Origin: Methylacidimicrobium tartarophylax
GTDB lineage: Bacteria > Verrucomicrobiota > Verrucomicrobiia > Methylacidiphilales > Methylacidiphilaceae
DNA: 64,000 nucleotides
Reading direction: 5' to 3'
NCBI RefSeq assembly: GCF_902143375.2
Contig: NZ_CABFVA020000114.1
Coordinates: forward strand, 1 to 64,000
How positions within the stretch are numbered: the first letter of the stretch is position 1; every line of letters starts with the position of its first letter. The position numbers were made by a program, and so were the translations under genes. The notes beneath the pieces are model-generated. The model worked only from the letters and a program-made list of their open reading frames with translations, made no database searches and had not been told where the DNA came from. Shown here in pieces: positions 1 to 9,095 of the stretch.

Positions 1-802
1 GGAAAGCGCGCCCCCAGCCATGAAGGCAGGCTTTCGGATAGGTGGCGTAGTAATCGGGAATGACGAAGAGGATATCCATCTTGCCCTTCAGCCGTTTCTG
101 GGCTGCTGCCGCAACGTTCGCAGCGTGCTCGACTTGAGCCTGCGTCGGCAAGAGCCATCGTCGGTTTTCGAGCGCCCAGCCGTTGTACTGGGCGTTCGCC
201 AACTCGAGCCGTTCTGCTCCCCACTCTTCGGCGAGGGCAATGATCTCCTCGATCCGATCGAGATTCTGGCGATGGAGAACGGCGTTGATCCCCAGCGCGA
301 AGCCCGCCTCGCGCGCCATCCGCCCCGCCTCCGCCTTCTTGGCAAAACTCCCCTGCATCCCGGCAGTCCATTCCGCGCTTTCCGGTCGGCTGTCCTGGAT
401 GCTGAGCTGAAAGCCGCCGAGCCCCGCTTCCTTGAGCTTCTTGGCGAGCTCAGGGGTGAGGAGGGTGCCGCCCGTGCTGAGGTTGGGATAGAGCCCGAGA
501 GAATGAGCGGCCCCGATCAGTTCGGGCAGGTCCTTTCGCAGAAGCGGCTCTCCGCCGGAGAAGTTGGCTTGCAGCACGCCGAGTCCCGCAGCCTCCTCCA
601 GGACCCGAAGCCACTCCTTGGTCTGGAGCTCGTTGCGCAGCGAGCGGGCAAAGCCGAGCGGGTTGCTGCAATAGGGACATTGCAGCGGACAGCGGAAGGT
701 GACCTCGCAAAGAAGGGAGAAGGGATAACCCGAATTCAAGGCCTTGGACTGCTCTCCGGCCCCTGCTTCCGTCGCGACCGAATTGGCTCTGGCTTGTGGC
801 AT
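1..802 (-). CDS. pqqE: PqqE, radical SAM PQQ peptide cyclase (partial, C-terminus outside window)
   Basis: Radical SAM enzyme that crosslinks Glu and Tyr of the PqqA peptide, the first step of PQQ synthesis. About 267 N-terminal residues are present; the family is about 380, so the auxiliary iron-sulfur (SPASM) region lies beyond the left edge. The radical SAM cluster motif reads CPLQCPYC (CxxxCxxC), followed by an NFSGGEP segment, as in known PqqE. The ATG at 802 follows directly on the TAA stop of pqqD, so the genes are co-transcribed and probably translationally coupled. Identification is firm. Confidence 0.95.
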   Translation of the reverse strand, partial: MPQARANSVATEAGAGEQSKALNSGYPFSLLCEVTFRCPLQCPYCSNPLGFARSLRNELQTKEWLRVLEEAAGLGVLQANFSGGEPLLRKDLPELIGAAHSLGLYPNLSTGGTLLTPELAKKLKEAGLGGFQLSIQDSRPESAEWTAGMQGSFAKKAEAGRMAREAGFALGINAVLHRQNLDRIEEIIALAEEWGAERLELANAQYNGWALENRRWLLPTQAQVEHAANVAAAAQKRLKGKMDILFVIPDYYATYPKACLHGWGRAF

Positions 803-1093
803 TTAGTCCTCTATGGCATCCGGGAAGGAGAGGAGCCCGCGCTCGACCAGTCCCTGGATAAAGTTTCCCACGTCGGCCTCGAGCGCAACCGTTTCTACCG
901 CGTAGCGGTCCGCCAATGCGGAGACGATCTCGGCGACCGAGCGACGGCCGTCGCAAAGGGAGAGGATCGCCTCCGCCGACGGGTTGAGGATGAGCACTCC
1001 TTCGGGATAGAGGAGAATGGGCTTTCTCCGAACGGGATCCCACCGCAAGCGGGCTTTGGAGGCAAGCCGAGGAGTTCCCTTTCTACTGTTCAT
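803..1093 (-). CDS. pqqD: PqqD, PqqA peptide chaperone
   Basis: Small protein (96 residues from the ATG at 1093) that binds PqqA and presents it to PqqE. It has the usual PqqD fold pattern: a hydrophobic beta segment ([12 protein letters not shown]), then the helix [17 protein letters not shown]. The chosen start overlaps the end of pqqC by 11 bp; a longer frame opens at 1123 but would add ten unconserved residues inside pqqC. Ends with TAA, immediately followed by the ATG of pqqE. Confidence 0.93.
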   Translation of the reverse strand: MNSRKGTPRLASKARLRWDPVRRKPILLYPEGVLILNPSAEAILSLCDGRRSVAEIVSALADRYAVETVALEADVGNFIQGLVERGLLSFPDAIED

Positions 1094-1835
1094 CCAGGGA
1101 GGGCATTTGGATCCGCAAGACATAAGCCATGTACATGGCGTCGAGCATCGACCAGAGAAGTTCGCACTTGAAGCGGAGGGCGGACAAGGCCGCTTCCTGC
1201 GCCGCCCTGGTTCTACACCGATCCAGCACCAGACGGAGGGTGAAGTTGACGTCCTTGGGCGCTTGGGTGAGGCGCTTGCGGAAGTAGCGAAGCCCCTCTT
1301 CCTGAATCCAAGGGTAGAATTGCGGAAAGGCGTCGATCCGTTTCTGATGAATCGACGGGGCGAAGAGTTCGGTCAGGGAGGAGGCCATCGCTTCCAGCCA
1401 GGAGTGGCTGCGGCAGAAGTGGACGTAGGCATCGACCGCGAAACGGACACCCGGCAAAAGCCGTCTCTGCTCCAAGAGTTCCTGGCGGGTCAAGCCGACC
1501 GCTTCTCCGAGCAGGAGCCAGCGCTCGATGCCGCCGGGATCGTCCTGAAAGCCGTCGTGGTCGTGGATGCGGCGGATCCATTCCCGTCTGAGTTCCCGGT
1601 CCGGACAGATCGAGAGGATCGCCGCATCCTTGATCGGGATCTGGACCTGATAATAGAAACGGTTGGCGACCCAGCCGCGAATCTGCTCCTCATTGCACCT
1701 CCCCTCGTTCATCAAGACGTGGAAGGGATGCTTGTCGTGATAGCTTCTCGCTCCAATGGCCCGGAGCCTCTGTTCGAAGTCGTCCCGAGAGAGAGGGGGG
1801 TCGGTGTCGAGTTGGAAGTAAAAGGGTAAGCTCAT
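1083..1835 (-). CDS. pqqC: PqqC, pyrroloquinoline-quinone synthase
   Basis: Cofactorless oxidase that performs the final ring closure and eight-electron oxidation giving PQQ. The 250-residue length is normal for the family. The N-terminal part contains [10 protein letters not shown] and the helix [18 protein letters not shown], typical of PqqC in the heme-oxygenase-like fold. Start overlaps the pqqB stop by 4 bp (ATGA), and its end overlaps pqqD by 11 bp. Confidence 0.96.
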   Translation of the reverse strand: MSLPFYFQLDTDPPLSRDDFEQRLRAIGARSYHDKHPFHVLMNEGRCNEEQIRGWVANRFYYQVQIPIKDAAILSICPDRELRREWIRRIHDHDGFQDDPGGIERWLLLGEAVGLTRQELLEQRRLLPGVRFAVDAYVHFCRSHSWLEAMASSLTELFAPSIHQKRIDAFPQFYPWIQEEGLRYFRKRLTQAPKDVNFTLRLVLDRCRTRAAQEAALSALRFKCELLWSMLDAMYMAYVLRIQMPSLDEQ

Positions 1836-2746
1836 GATGGGGAAGGATAGAGCCGGAGGAGCATCCCGTCATAGGCAATTTGTACCCCGGCTTCCCTCAC
1901 TTGTTTTGCCGGAGAGGACCCCGGATCGAGGATGGGGTTGGTATTGTTGATATGGATGTAGAATTTTTCCCGGATCGGCAGCCCCGAAAGCCAGGCGAGC
2001 GTTCCCCCCGGGCCGGAGACGGGCAAGTGGCTTCGGAGAATCGATCGCTGGCGTTCGGGGTTCATCGGGGCGAGCTCCTCCTCCGACCAGAATGTCCCGT
2101 CGACGAAAAGCGCGTCGCATCCCGCGACGAAATCCGCGAACTCCCGGGACACTCCGGGAAGACCCGGAGCGTAGACCACCCGCCGTCCGCTCTTTTTTCC
2201 GGTGATGCGGAGGGCGACGACATGTCCGCTCTCGTTCGAGGGGGGGTCGTAGGGGGCGGGAGCCGCAGGAAGCGGAAGAGCTTCCACGATCAGGGAGGCG
2301 AGCTCGGCCGGATAGGCGAGCCTCCGGACCGGAAGGAAGTGACCGAGAATGGAGACGATCGGGAAGGTGGAGCCGAGGCTTTTCCAGACGGGGTCGGTGC
2401 AGACGAGGGTTAACTCCCCTCCCTCCCGCAGGAAGAGAAGCCCGGTCGTATGGTCGATTTGGCCGTCGGTCAGCGCGACGGCCGCCAGAGGCGAGCCGCG
2501 GAGCGACCCTTCCGGCGGGGCGAGCTCCGCCCGGTCGGCGAATTGGGAACAGAGATCAGGCGATGCGTTGACCAAAAGCCAACGTTCTCCCCTTTCCGCA
2601 ATCGCAATCGAAGCTTGCGTGTGGCGGAAGCTCTTTCTGGAGGGGGGAAGGTCGCGCTCCTCTCGGGCCCGCGTGCAATTAGGACAACGGCAGTTCCACT
2701 GCGGCACTCCCCCGCCCGCCCCGGAGCCAAGCACGAGCAGTCGCAT
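1832..2746 (-). CDS. pqqB: PqqB, PQQ biosynthesis metallo-beta-lactamase-fold protein
   Basis: Metallo-hydrolase-fold protein required for PQQ synthesis; proposed as a tyrosine hydroxylase on the PQQ precursor. The ATG at 2746 gives 304 residues starting [19 protein letters not shown], the typical PqqB N-terminus, followed by a CRCPNC cysteine cluster. The frame is open upstream to 2821, but that part crosses the attenuator hairpin and does not resemble the family. Last 4 bp overlap pqqC. Confidence 0.95.
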   Translation of the reverse strand: MRLLVLGSGAGGGVPQWNCRCPNCTRAREERDLPPSRKSFRHTQASIAIAERGERWLLVNASPDLCSQFADRAELAPPEGSLRGSPLAAVALTDGQIDHTTGLLFLREGGELTLVCTDPVWKSLGSTFPIVSILGHFLPVRRLAYPAELASLIVEALPLPAAPAPYDPPSNESGHVVALRITGKKSGRRVVYAPGLPGVSREFADFVAGCDALFVDGTFWSEEELAPMNPERQRSILRSHLPVSGPGGTLAWLSGLPIREKFYIHINNTNPILDPGSSPAKQVREAGVQIAYDGMLLRLYPSPS

Positions 2747-2793
2747 CTTGGGTGATCGCCAAAGGAACCGACGAAACGTTGAGCGGCAGCGAG

Positions 2794-2823
2794 AAAAAAC
2801 AGGGTGAGCGTTGAGGCTCACCC
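2794..2823 (-). terminator. Intrinsic terminator / attenuator between pqqA and pqqB
   Basis: Read on the minus strand, an uninterrupted 8-bp stem (GGGTGAGC pairing with GCTCACCC, 2802-2823, 6-nt loop) is followed after two bases by six T residues (2799-2794). It begins 23 bp after the pqqA stop and ends about 48 bp before the pqqB start. This is the layout of a partial terminator that lets pqqA, needed as a consumed substrate peptide, be transcribed in excess over the enzymes. Termination efficiency cannot be read from sequence. Confidence 0.75.
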
Positions 2824-2845
2824 CGTTCTTGGAACCTGCGAGGGC

Positions 2846-2926
2846 TTATTTGCCCGCTACGTTGACGTAAGCGGTGACCTCCATGCAGAGGCTGATGTCC
2901 TCGAATTCCGGCTTTACCCATTTCAT
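2846..2926 (-). CDS. pqqA: PqqA, PQQ precursor peptide
   Basis: 26-residue peptide starting MKWVKPEFEDISLCMEV and containing the invariant E-x3-Y pair (EVTAY) whose side chains become PQQ. A GAGGAGG ribosome binding site lies just upstream of the ATG at 2926. The frame is open further upstream to 3082 but the extension is not conserved. First gene of the pqq operon, divergent from the formate dehydrogenase operon. Confidence 0.95.
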   Translation of the reverse strand: MKWVKPEFEDISLCMEVTAYVNVAGK

Positions 2927-3038
2927 AATTTTTTGGCCTCCTCGTTCGGCCGGCTTTCTCTCGGTCGGAAGCCGCGCCACGGATACAAGCCAATTTACTG
3001 ATCCCACCATCGACCCACAAGTTCTTTTTACAAGGGCC

Positions 3039-3067
3039 CTAGCATACGAGCCCGCTGCGGATCGCAA
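3039..3067 (-). promoter_or_regulatory. Possible pqqA promoter
   Basis: On the minus strand TTGCGA (3067-3062) and TGCTAG (3044-3039) are 17 bp apart, about 115 bp before pqqA. The -35 is reasonable and the -10 weak, so this is only a candidate. The whole 266-bp gap 2927-3192 separates the divergent pqq and fds operons and must hold both promoters; I see no clear fds promoter. Confidence 0.22.
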
Positions 3068-3192
3068 GGAAGCATCTTCCAAAGATGTAAATTGCTTATT
3101 GCCGATTGCTCTCCGAATGGTAGTAGTTGTGGGTGGAGGCGAGGATCGGAGACGGACCGACCTCGGCGGCTCCTCTATTTAGCGGAGAGGGA

Positions 3193-3672
3193 ATGGAAAA
3201 CGGCAAGGTCGAGAGCAAGGGTGAGTTAGAAGACATATTGGAGAGCTTTTCGCGTCTGGCAAACGGGTTGATTCCCGCCTTTCATGCCATTCAGAACCGT
3301 TATGGGTATATTCCCAAGGAGCGGCTTCCGGAGATCGCCCGCGCCTTTAACCTTTCCCAGGCCGACGTCTACGGTGTTTTGACCTTTTATCACGATTTTC
3401 GGCTCGAGCCGGTGGGAAGACATGTCGTCTCGGTCTGCCGGGCGGAGGCTTGCCAAGCCAATGGATCGGCGGCCGTCATCGACCATCTTCGGCGGAAATT
3501 GGGAGTCGATTTTGGAGAGACGACGGCCGACGAAGAAGTGACGCTTCTGCCGACCTATTGCTTCGGCAATTGCGCCTGCGGCCCGTCGGTTGCGGTCGAT
3601 GGAAAGCTGTACGGCCGGATGAGCGCGGAAAGAGTGGAGCGCATTCTGCGCGGAATGGGGGCATCGGCATGA
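3193..3672 (+). CDS. fdsG: NAD-dependent formate dehydrogenase gamma subunit (NuoE-like)
   Basis: 159-residue thioredoxin-like [2Fe-2S] subunit of the soluble Mo formate dehydrogenase. Four cysteines in the NuoE pattern are visible: CRAEAC near residue 83 and CFGNCAC near residue 124. Start ATG at 3193 has GGAGAGGGA just upstream; an earlier in-frame start at 3127 would add an unconserved tail. Its end overlaps fdsB by 4 bp. The alternative, a complex I NuoE, is unlikely because fdsB, fdsA and fdsD follow. Confidence 0.93.
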   Translation: MENGKVESKGELEDILESFSRLANGLIPAFHAIQNRYGYIPKERLPEIARAFNLSQADVYGVLTFYHDFRLEPVGRHVVSVCRAEACQANGSAAVIDHLRRKLGVDFGETTADEEVTLLPTYCFGNCACGPSVAVDGKLYGRMSAERVERILRGMGASA

Positions 3673-5231
3673 GGGTCTACGTACCTCGAGATTTCTCGGC
3701 TTGCGCCCTGGGAGCCGACGAAGTGGCGCGCGCGATCGAACGAGAGGCGCGAAGGAGAGGCATTACCCTGGAACTGGTGCGGAACGGCTCTCGGGGGCTC
3801 TACTGGCTTGAACCGCTCGTGGAGGTGGAGAGCAACGGAGAACGGGTAGCCTACGGACCGGTATCCGAAGAGGAGGTGGAAAGCCTCTTCGACCGGAACT
3901 TCCTGGAAGGCAAGGAGCATCCTTCCCGACAGGGAAACCCCGAAGAGATTCCCTATCTGCGCCGGCAGAAACGGCTCGTTTTTCGCCGGATCGGGAAAAA
4001 CGACCCGCTTGCCCTCGACGAGTATCGGAAGCAGGGCGGGCTTGCCGGCCTCACGCGAGCCTTGACCCTCTCTTCGCAGCAGATCGTGGAGGAGGTGACC
4101 AAGTCCGGATTGCGCGGCCGGGGCGGGGCGGGATTTCCCACGGGAATCAAGTGGAAGACGACCCTCCAGGCCGTGGACGATCAGAAGTACATTGTCTGCA
4201 ACGCCGACGAGGGAGACTCAGGCACGTTTTCGGATCGGATGGTGATCGAAGGGGATCCCTTTCTTCTGATCGAAGGGATGATCATCGCGGGTCTGGCGGT
4301 GGGTGCGACCGAGGGCTATGTCTACCTCCGGTCGGAATATCCTCTGGCTCGCCGGATTTTCGAGGAAGCGCTTGAAAGAGCCAGGGCGGGCGGAATCCTG
4401 GGGAAGGATATCCTGGGAAGCGGAAAATCCTTTTTCCTGAATCTCTACGTGGGGGCGGGCGCCTATGTGTGCGGGGAAGAGACCTCCCTCTTGGAAAGCC
4501 TGGAGGGGAAGAGGGGGATGATCCGTCCGCGGCCCCCGCTGCCCGCCGTCCACGGCCTCTGGCAAAAGCCGACCGTGGTCAACAACGTGATCACGCTCGC
4601 CTCGGTTCCGGTGATCTTGGCCGAGGGTGCGGAAGCTTATGCGCAGCTCGGGGTGGGGCGCTCGAAGGGAACCTTGCCGGTGCAGCTCTCGGGCAACCTT
4701 CGCAGGCCCGGCCTCGTGGAAGTGCCCTTTGGGATCACGCTCGAGGATCTGCTGTTCGAATATGGCGGCGGCACGGCGAGCGGCCGTCCGCTCAAGGCGA
4801 TTCAGATTGGCGGCCCCTTGGGACCCTATCTGCCGGCATCGCTTTTTCACGTCACCCTGGATTACGAAGAGCTCGCCAAGGTCCGGGGAATTGTCGGCCA
4901 TGGGGGAATCGTCGCCTTCGACGACACTGTGAACCTGGGCGAGATGGCCCGGTACGCGATGGAGTTCTGTGCCGAGGAGTCCTGCGGGAAATGCACGCCT
5001 TGCCGGATCGGCTCGACCCGCGGCATGGAGTTGATGGACAAGATTCTTTCCGGGAAAAAGGCCCCCGGCTCGATCCAACTTCTGGTCGATCTTTGCGATG
5101 TGATGATCAACGCCTCGCTCTGCGGCTTGGGAGGCATGACTCCCTTTCCCGTATTGAGCGGGTTGCGACATTTCCCGGAAGATTTTGGATATGCGAAGGA
5201 GGAAGTGGAACCGTTGCTCCAAAAGGTGTAA
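3669..5231 (+). CDS. fdsB: NAD-dependent formate dehydrogenase beta subunit (NuoF-like)
   Basis: 520-residue subunit carrying FMN, the NAD site and a [4Fe-4S] cluster; it passes electrons from the alpha subunit to NAD+. A short thioredoxin-like N-terminal part is followed by the FMN-binding GLRGRGGAGFPTG segment near residue 145 and YVCGEETSLLES near 263. The C-terminal cluster ligands are in SCGKCTPCR near 440, with a later Cys in ASLCGLG. ATGA overlap with fdsG indicates coupling. The plus-strand frame is open well upstream, but only this start gives a family-like protein. Confidence 0.94.
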   Translation: MRVYVPRDFSACALGADEVARAIEREARRRGITLELVRNGSRGLYWLEPLVEVESNGERVAYGPVSEEEVESLFDRNFLEGKEHPSRQGNPEEIPYLRRQKRLVFRRIGKNDPLALDEYRKQGGLAGLTRALTLSSQQIVEEVTKSGLRGRGGAGFPTGIKWKTTLQAVDDQKYIVCNADEGDSGTFSDRMVIEGDPFLLIEGMIIAGLAVGATEGYVYLRSEYPLARRIFEEALERARAGGILGKDILGSGKSFFLNLYVGAGAYVCGEETSLLESLEGKRGMIRPRPPLPAVHGLWQKPTVVNNVITLASVPVILAEGAEAYAQLGVGRSKGTLPVQLSGNLRRPGLVEVPFGITLEDLLFEYGGGTASGRPLKAIQIGGPLGPYLPASLFHVTLDYEELAKVRGIVGHGGIVAFDDTVNLGEMARYAMEFCAEESCGKCTPCRIGSTRGMELMDKILSGKKAPGSIQLLVDLCDVMINASLCGLGGMTPFPVLSGLRHFPEDFGYAKEEVEPLLQKV

Positions 5232-5276
5232 AAGGTACATGAGGAGCATGAGAGGGTAATGGCGGAGGGGTGCAAT

Positions 5277-8162
5277 ATGTTGACCAAGCAGCATGCGGAT
5301 TTAGGAACGCCGAGCCGAGGGTGTGAATGCGGATTCGGCGGTCGCAACGGTCATGGCGTAGACCGATCGGCTCGGGAAGTCACGGTCTCGATCGACGGGA
5401 AAGAGGTCTGCGTCCCCGAGGGGACGTCGGTTCTGCGTGCAGCGGCTCTCGCGGGAGTGGGCGTGCCCAAGCTCTGCGCGACCGATACGCTCGAGCCGTT
5501 CGGATCCTGCCGGCTCTGCCTCGTCGAAATCGAGGGAAAGAGAGGCTTTCCCGCTTCCTGCACGACGCTGGTCGAGCCGGGAATGAAGGTGAAGACCTTC
5601 TCCGAGCGGTTGGCCTCGCTCCGCCGGGGGGTGATGGAGCTCTATATCTCCGACCATCCGCTCGACTGTCTGACCTGCCCGGCCGACGGGGATTGCGAAC
5701 TCCAGGACATGGCCGGCGACGTGGGATTGCGGGAAGTCCGCTACGGCTATGCGGGGAAGAACCACCTTCAAGCCGCAAAAGAGGAGAGCAATCCCTACTT
5801 CACCTTCGATCCCGCCAAGTGCATCGTCTGCTCTCGATGCGTGCGGGCCTGTGACGAAATCCAAGGGACTTTCGCCCTCACGGTCGAGGGCCGCGGATTC
5901 GATTCGCTGATCCAGCCGGGACCCACGGGGGAGTTTCTGAGTTCGGAGTGCGTCTCCTGCGGCGCCTGTGTCCTGGCCTGCCCGACTTCCGCCCTGATGG
6001 AGAAGGCGGTGATCGATCTCGGCCTGCCCAGCGAATCGACGGATACGACCTGCGCCTATTGCGGGGTTGGTTGCTCCTTCCATGCGGAAACCAAGGGGGC
6101 GACCGTCGTGCGGATGACGCCCAATCAGGAGAGCTTGTCGAACCACGGTCATTCCTGCGTCAAAGGACGCTTTGCCTGGTCGTACGCCACTTCGCGCGAT
6201 CGGGTTACCAAGCCGATGCTTCGCAAGAACATCGAGGACCCGTGGAAGGAAGTGAGCTGGCAGGAGGCGATCCAATACGTGGCCTCCGAATTTCTGCGGA
6301 TTCGTGAGAAACATGGCCGCTATTCGATCGGAGCGGTGAGCTCCTCCCGCTGCACCAACGAGGAGGATTACATCGTCCAGAAGCTCGTGCGCGCCGTCTT
6401 CCGCAACAACAACATCGATACCTGCGCCCGGGTCTGCCACTCTCCCACCGGTTACGGGCTCAAGAAGGCTTTTGGAGAATCGGCCGGGACCAATCCGTTC
6501 GACTCGGTCGACCAGGCGAACCTGATCTTCGTCGTGGGAGCGAACCCGACCGACGGGCATCCGGTCTTTGGCTCCCGCATGAAGCAGCGGCTGCGGGCGG
6601 GGGCAAAGCTGATCGTCGCCGATCCGCGCCGGATCGACCTGGTGCGCAACCCGCATATTCAGGCGGATCTCTATCTTCCGTTGCGGCCGGGAACCAACGT
6701 CGCCCTTCTCAACGCACTCGCCCATGTGATCCTGGAGGAGAAGCTCGAGAACCGGGAGTACATCGAGGCCCGGTGCGACTTGTCGGCCTACGAGAAGTGG
6801 CGTGCGTTCATCCTGCGGCCGGAAAATTCGCCGGAGGCGATGGCTCCGGTGACGGGAGTCCCCGCCGAGACGATTCGGGCGGCGGCTCGTCTCTACGCGA
6901 CGACCAAGCCTGCCGCGATCTACTACGGGCTCGGCGTGACCGAGCATTCGCAGGGATCGACCGGTGTCATGTGTCTGGCGAATCTGGGCATGCTGACCGG
7001 CAACGTCGGCGTGGAGGGAGCAGGGGTCAATCCGCTGCGGGGCCAAAACAATGTCCAGGGTTCTTGCGACATGGGCTCATTCCCCCATGAGCTTCCCGGC
7101 TATCGGCACGTCTCCGACCAGACGACGCGGACAAGCTTCGAGCGGGCCTGGGAGGTCGAGATCGATCCGGAGCCCGGGTATCGGATCACCAACATGCTTT
7201 CGGCGGCGGCGATCGGGGAATTCAAGGGGCTCTACATGCATGGGGAGGATCTGGTGCAATCCGATCCCGATGCTTCTCACGTCATCGAGGGGCTGCGGAA
7301 CATGGAGCTCGTCGTTCTCCATGATATTTTCCTCAACGAGAGCTCCCGGTATGCCCATGTCTTCCTCCCCGGCTGCTCCTTCCTCGAAAAGGACGGGACG
7401 TTCACCAACGCGGAGAGGCGAATCCAACTGGTGCGTCAGGTGATGCCGCCCCTCTGCGGCAAGCAGGAGTGGGAGGTGATGCAAGAGATTGCCCAGGCAA
7501 TGGGCTATCCGATGCACTACCACCATGCTTCGGAAATCATGGACGAGGTGGCCCGGCTGACCCCGACGTTCTCGGGAGTGAGCTTTCAAAAGCTCGCGCA
7601 GCTCGGGTCGATCCAGTGGCCTTGCAATGATCGGGTGCCCGAGGGGACCCCGGTCCTGCACCAGGAACAATTTGTCCGCGGCAAAGGCTTCTTTGCCTTG
7701 ACCGGCTACGTCGCGACCCAGGAAAAGGTCTCCGAGCGTTTCCCCTTGCTGCTCACCACGGGCCGCATCCTCTTTCACTACAACGTGGGGACGCAGACCC
7801 GCCGGACGGCGAACTCGACCTGGAGCAAGGAGGATCTGCTGGAGATCCACCCGAGCGACGCGGAGGAGCGTGGCATTCGCGACGGAGACAAGACCGAGCT
7901 GCGGAGCCGCAAGGGGAGTGCCGTCATGCACTGCATCGTGACCGAGCGGGTCGCGCCGGGAACGGTCTATGCGACCTTCCACTTTCCGGAGAACCGCACC
8001 AATGTGCTGACGACCGAGAATTCCGACTGGGCGACCAATTGCCCCGAATACAAGGTGACGGCGGTGCAGGTGAGCCGGGTCTTCGAACCGGTGCGGGGCG
8101 AGGAGCGGGAGAACGGGAAGGCGCCAAGACGGCGGGAGATTGTGCCCGCCGCCGGAGAATAG
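5277..8162 (+). CDS. fdsA: NAD-dependent formate dehydrogenase alpha (catalytic Mo) subunit
   Basis: Catalytic subunit oxidising formate to CO2 at a bis-MGD molybdenum (or tungsten) centre. Domain order: N-terminal [2Fe-2S] domain; His-Cys3 cluster (HPLDCLTC); two ferredoxin clusters (CIVCSRCVRAC and CVSCGACVLACP); the MGD-proximal cluster CAYCGVGC near residue 258; then the molybdopterin domains. CHSPTG near residue 386 supplies the Cys metal ligand, so no selenocysteine is used. I chose ATG 5277 for its GGAGG ribosome site; ATG 5259 is also possible (967 residues). Confidence 0.95.
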   Translation: MLTKQHADLGTPSRGCECGFGGRNGHGVDRSAREVTVSIDGKEVCVPEGTSVLRAAALAGVGVPKLCATDTLEPFGSCRLCLVEIEGKRGFPASCTTLVEPGMKVKTFSERLASLRRGVMELYISDHPLDCLTCPADGDCELQDMAGDVGLREVRYGYAGKNHLQAAKEESNPYFTFDPAKCIVCSRCVRACDEIQGTFALTVEGRGFDSLIQPGPTGEFLSSECVSCGACVLACPTSALMEKAVIDLGLPSESTDTTCAYCGVGCSFHAETKGATVVRMTPNQESLSNHGHSCVKGRFAWSYATSRDRVTKPMLRKNIEDPWKEVSWQEAIQYVASEFLRIREKHGRYSIGAVSSSRCTNEEDYIVQKLVRAVFRNNNIDTCARVCHSPTGYGLKKAFGESAGTNPFDSVDQANLIFVVGANPTDGHPVFGSRMKQRLRAGAKLIVADPRRIDLVRNPHIQADLYLPLRPGTNVALLNALAHVILEEKLENREYIEARCDLSAYEKWRAFILRPENSPEAMAPVTGVPAETIRAAARLYATTKPAAIYYGLGVTEHSQGSTGVMCLANLGMLTGNVGVEGAGVNPLRGQNNVQGSCDMGSFPHELPGYRHVSDQTTRTSFERAWEVEIDPEPGYRITNMLSAAAIGEFKGLYMHGEDLVQSDPDASHVIEGLRNMELVVLHDIFLNESSRYAHVFLPGCSFLEKDGTFTNAERRIQLVRQVMPPLCGKQEWEVMQEIAQAMGYPMHYHHASEIMDEVARLTPTFSGVSFQKLAQLGSIQWPCNDRVPEGTPVLHQEQFVRGKGFFALTGYVATQEKVSERFPLLLTTGRILFHYNVGTQTRRTANSTWSKEDLLEIHPSDAEERGIRDGDKTELRSRKGSAVMHCIVTERVAPGTVYATFHFPENRTNVLTTENSDWATNCPEYKVTAVQVSRVFEPVRGEERENGKAPRRREIVPAAGE

Positions 8163-8175
8163 CCAAAGGGGCCCG

Positions 8176-8400
8176 ATGATCGAAGACCTGGTACGGATGG
8201 CCAATCAGATCGGCGACTTCTTCGGCAGTGATCCCTCGCAGGAAGAGGCGGCGGCGGGAATCGCCGAGCATCTGAAGAAGTTCTGGACCCCCTCGATGCG
8301 CGAAAAGCTGATCGAGTATGCCCAACGGGACGGGAAGCAGCTCTCGGAGCCGGTGCGGGCGGCGCTGTCTCGTCTTCAGAAACCTGCCGCAGGATCGTAG
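8176..8400 (+). CDS. fdsD: Formate dehydrogenase delta subunit
   Basis: 74-residue protein matching the small FdsD accessory of soluble NAD-linked formate dehydrogenases: MVRMANQIGDFF-like start and the characteristic LKKFWTPSMREKLIEY segment. In known systems FdsD is required for an active complex and thought to act in cofactor insertion or assembly. Lies 13 bp after fdsA. No fdsC (FdhD-type sulfurtransferase chaperone) follows in this window. Confidence 0.9.
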   Translation: MIEDLVRMANQIGDFFGSDPSQEEAAAGIAEHLKKFWTPSMREKLIEYAQRDGKQLSEPVRAALSRLQKPAAGS

Positions 8401-8444
8401 GTCGTGACGCGGCCTCTCCTCCCCGCGCGGCGTATCCGCCGCGA

Positions 8445-9095
8445 GTGAGGGAGCCACGCTTGTTTCCCGAAACGGAGCGGAGTCCCGCGGCGAGGATCGG
8501 CGGCATCCTCCTCTGCGGCGGCCGGAGTCGGCGCCTGGGAGGCATCGAGAAGGGGCTGCTCCGCTTGGAGGGGAAGCCGCTTTTCCAGCACGCCGCCGAG
8601 CGGCTGCAGCCGCAGGTAGGCTGGCTTGCGATCAGCGCCAACCGGGAAAGGGAGGAGTACGGGGCTTGCGGCTTTCCGGTTCTTCCCGATCTCCGCACGG
8701 GTTTTCTCGGGCCGCTGGCCGGCGTGGAAGCGGCCATGGTCGCTCTGCCTCCCTCCCTCTCCTTTCTCTTGACGGCTCCCGGGGACGCGCCGTTTTTGCC
8801 CGTCGATCTCGCCGAGCGCCTCTATCACGGGATGGTCGCCGACCGGCGGAAGAGCGCCTATGCCCATGACGGGGTGAGGGGGCAGTTCCTCTGCGCGCTC
8901 TTCGAGCGCGGGTGCGGGGCTCTCCTGCGAGGATTCCTCGATCGGGGAGGGAGGAGGGTAGAGGAGTTTTTACGGGAGACGGGTGCGACCGCCGTTGATT
9001 TTTCGGATCGAGCCGCCGATTTTGGGAACGTGAACGACGCAGACGATTGGGACCGGATCTGCCGGAGAGCCGCACAGGGGCAGGGAGGGGCGTGA
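8445..9095 (+). CDS. mobA: Molybdenum cofactor guanylyltransferase MobA
   Basis: Attaches GMP to Mo-molybdopterin to form MGD, the cofactor of the upstream FdsA. 216 residues from a GTG at 8445. The nucleotidyltransferase signature ILLCGGRSRRLGGIEKGLL sits near residue 21 and VLPDLRTGFLGPLAGVEAAM follows near 80. It follows fdsD by 44 bp and overlaps the next gene by 4 bp (GTGA), so enzyme and cofactor genes probably form one transcript. The exact start is uncertain. Confidence 0.9.
   Translation: MREPRLFPETERSPAARIGGILLCGGRSRRLGGIEKGLLRLEGKPLFQHAAERLQPQVGWLAISANREREEYGACGFPVLPDLRTGFLGPLAGVEAAMVALPPSLSFLLTAPGDAPFLPVDLAERLYHGMVADRRKSAYAHDGVRGQFLCALFERGCGALLRGFLDRGGRRVEEFLRETGATAVDFSDRAADFGNVNDADDWDRICRRAAQGQGGA

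Noticed and set aside
20-1171. Long open plus-strand frame antisense to pqqE-pqqD.
   Set aside because: The minus strand gives clear PqqE and PqqD with family motifs; the plus frame has no recognisable motif and is a GC-rich shadow.
6430-6450. Possible selenocysteine at the FdsA metal ligand.
   Set aside because: The codon encodes Cys (CHSPTG), so the enzyme is the cysteine type.
5301-7046. 581-codon minus-strand frame inside fdsA.
   Set aside because: Antisense to a full-length formate dehydrogenase alpha subunit with all cluster motifs; the frame is Arg/Gly-rich and without motifs.
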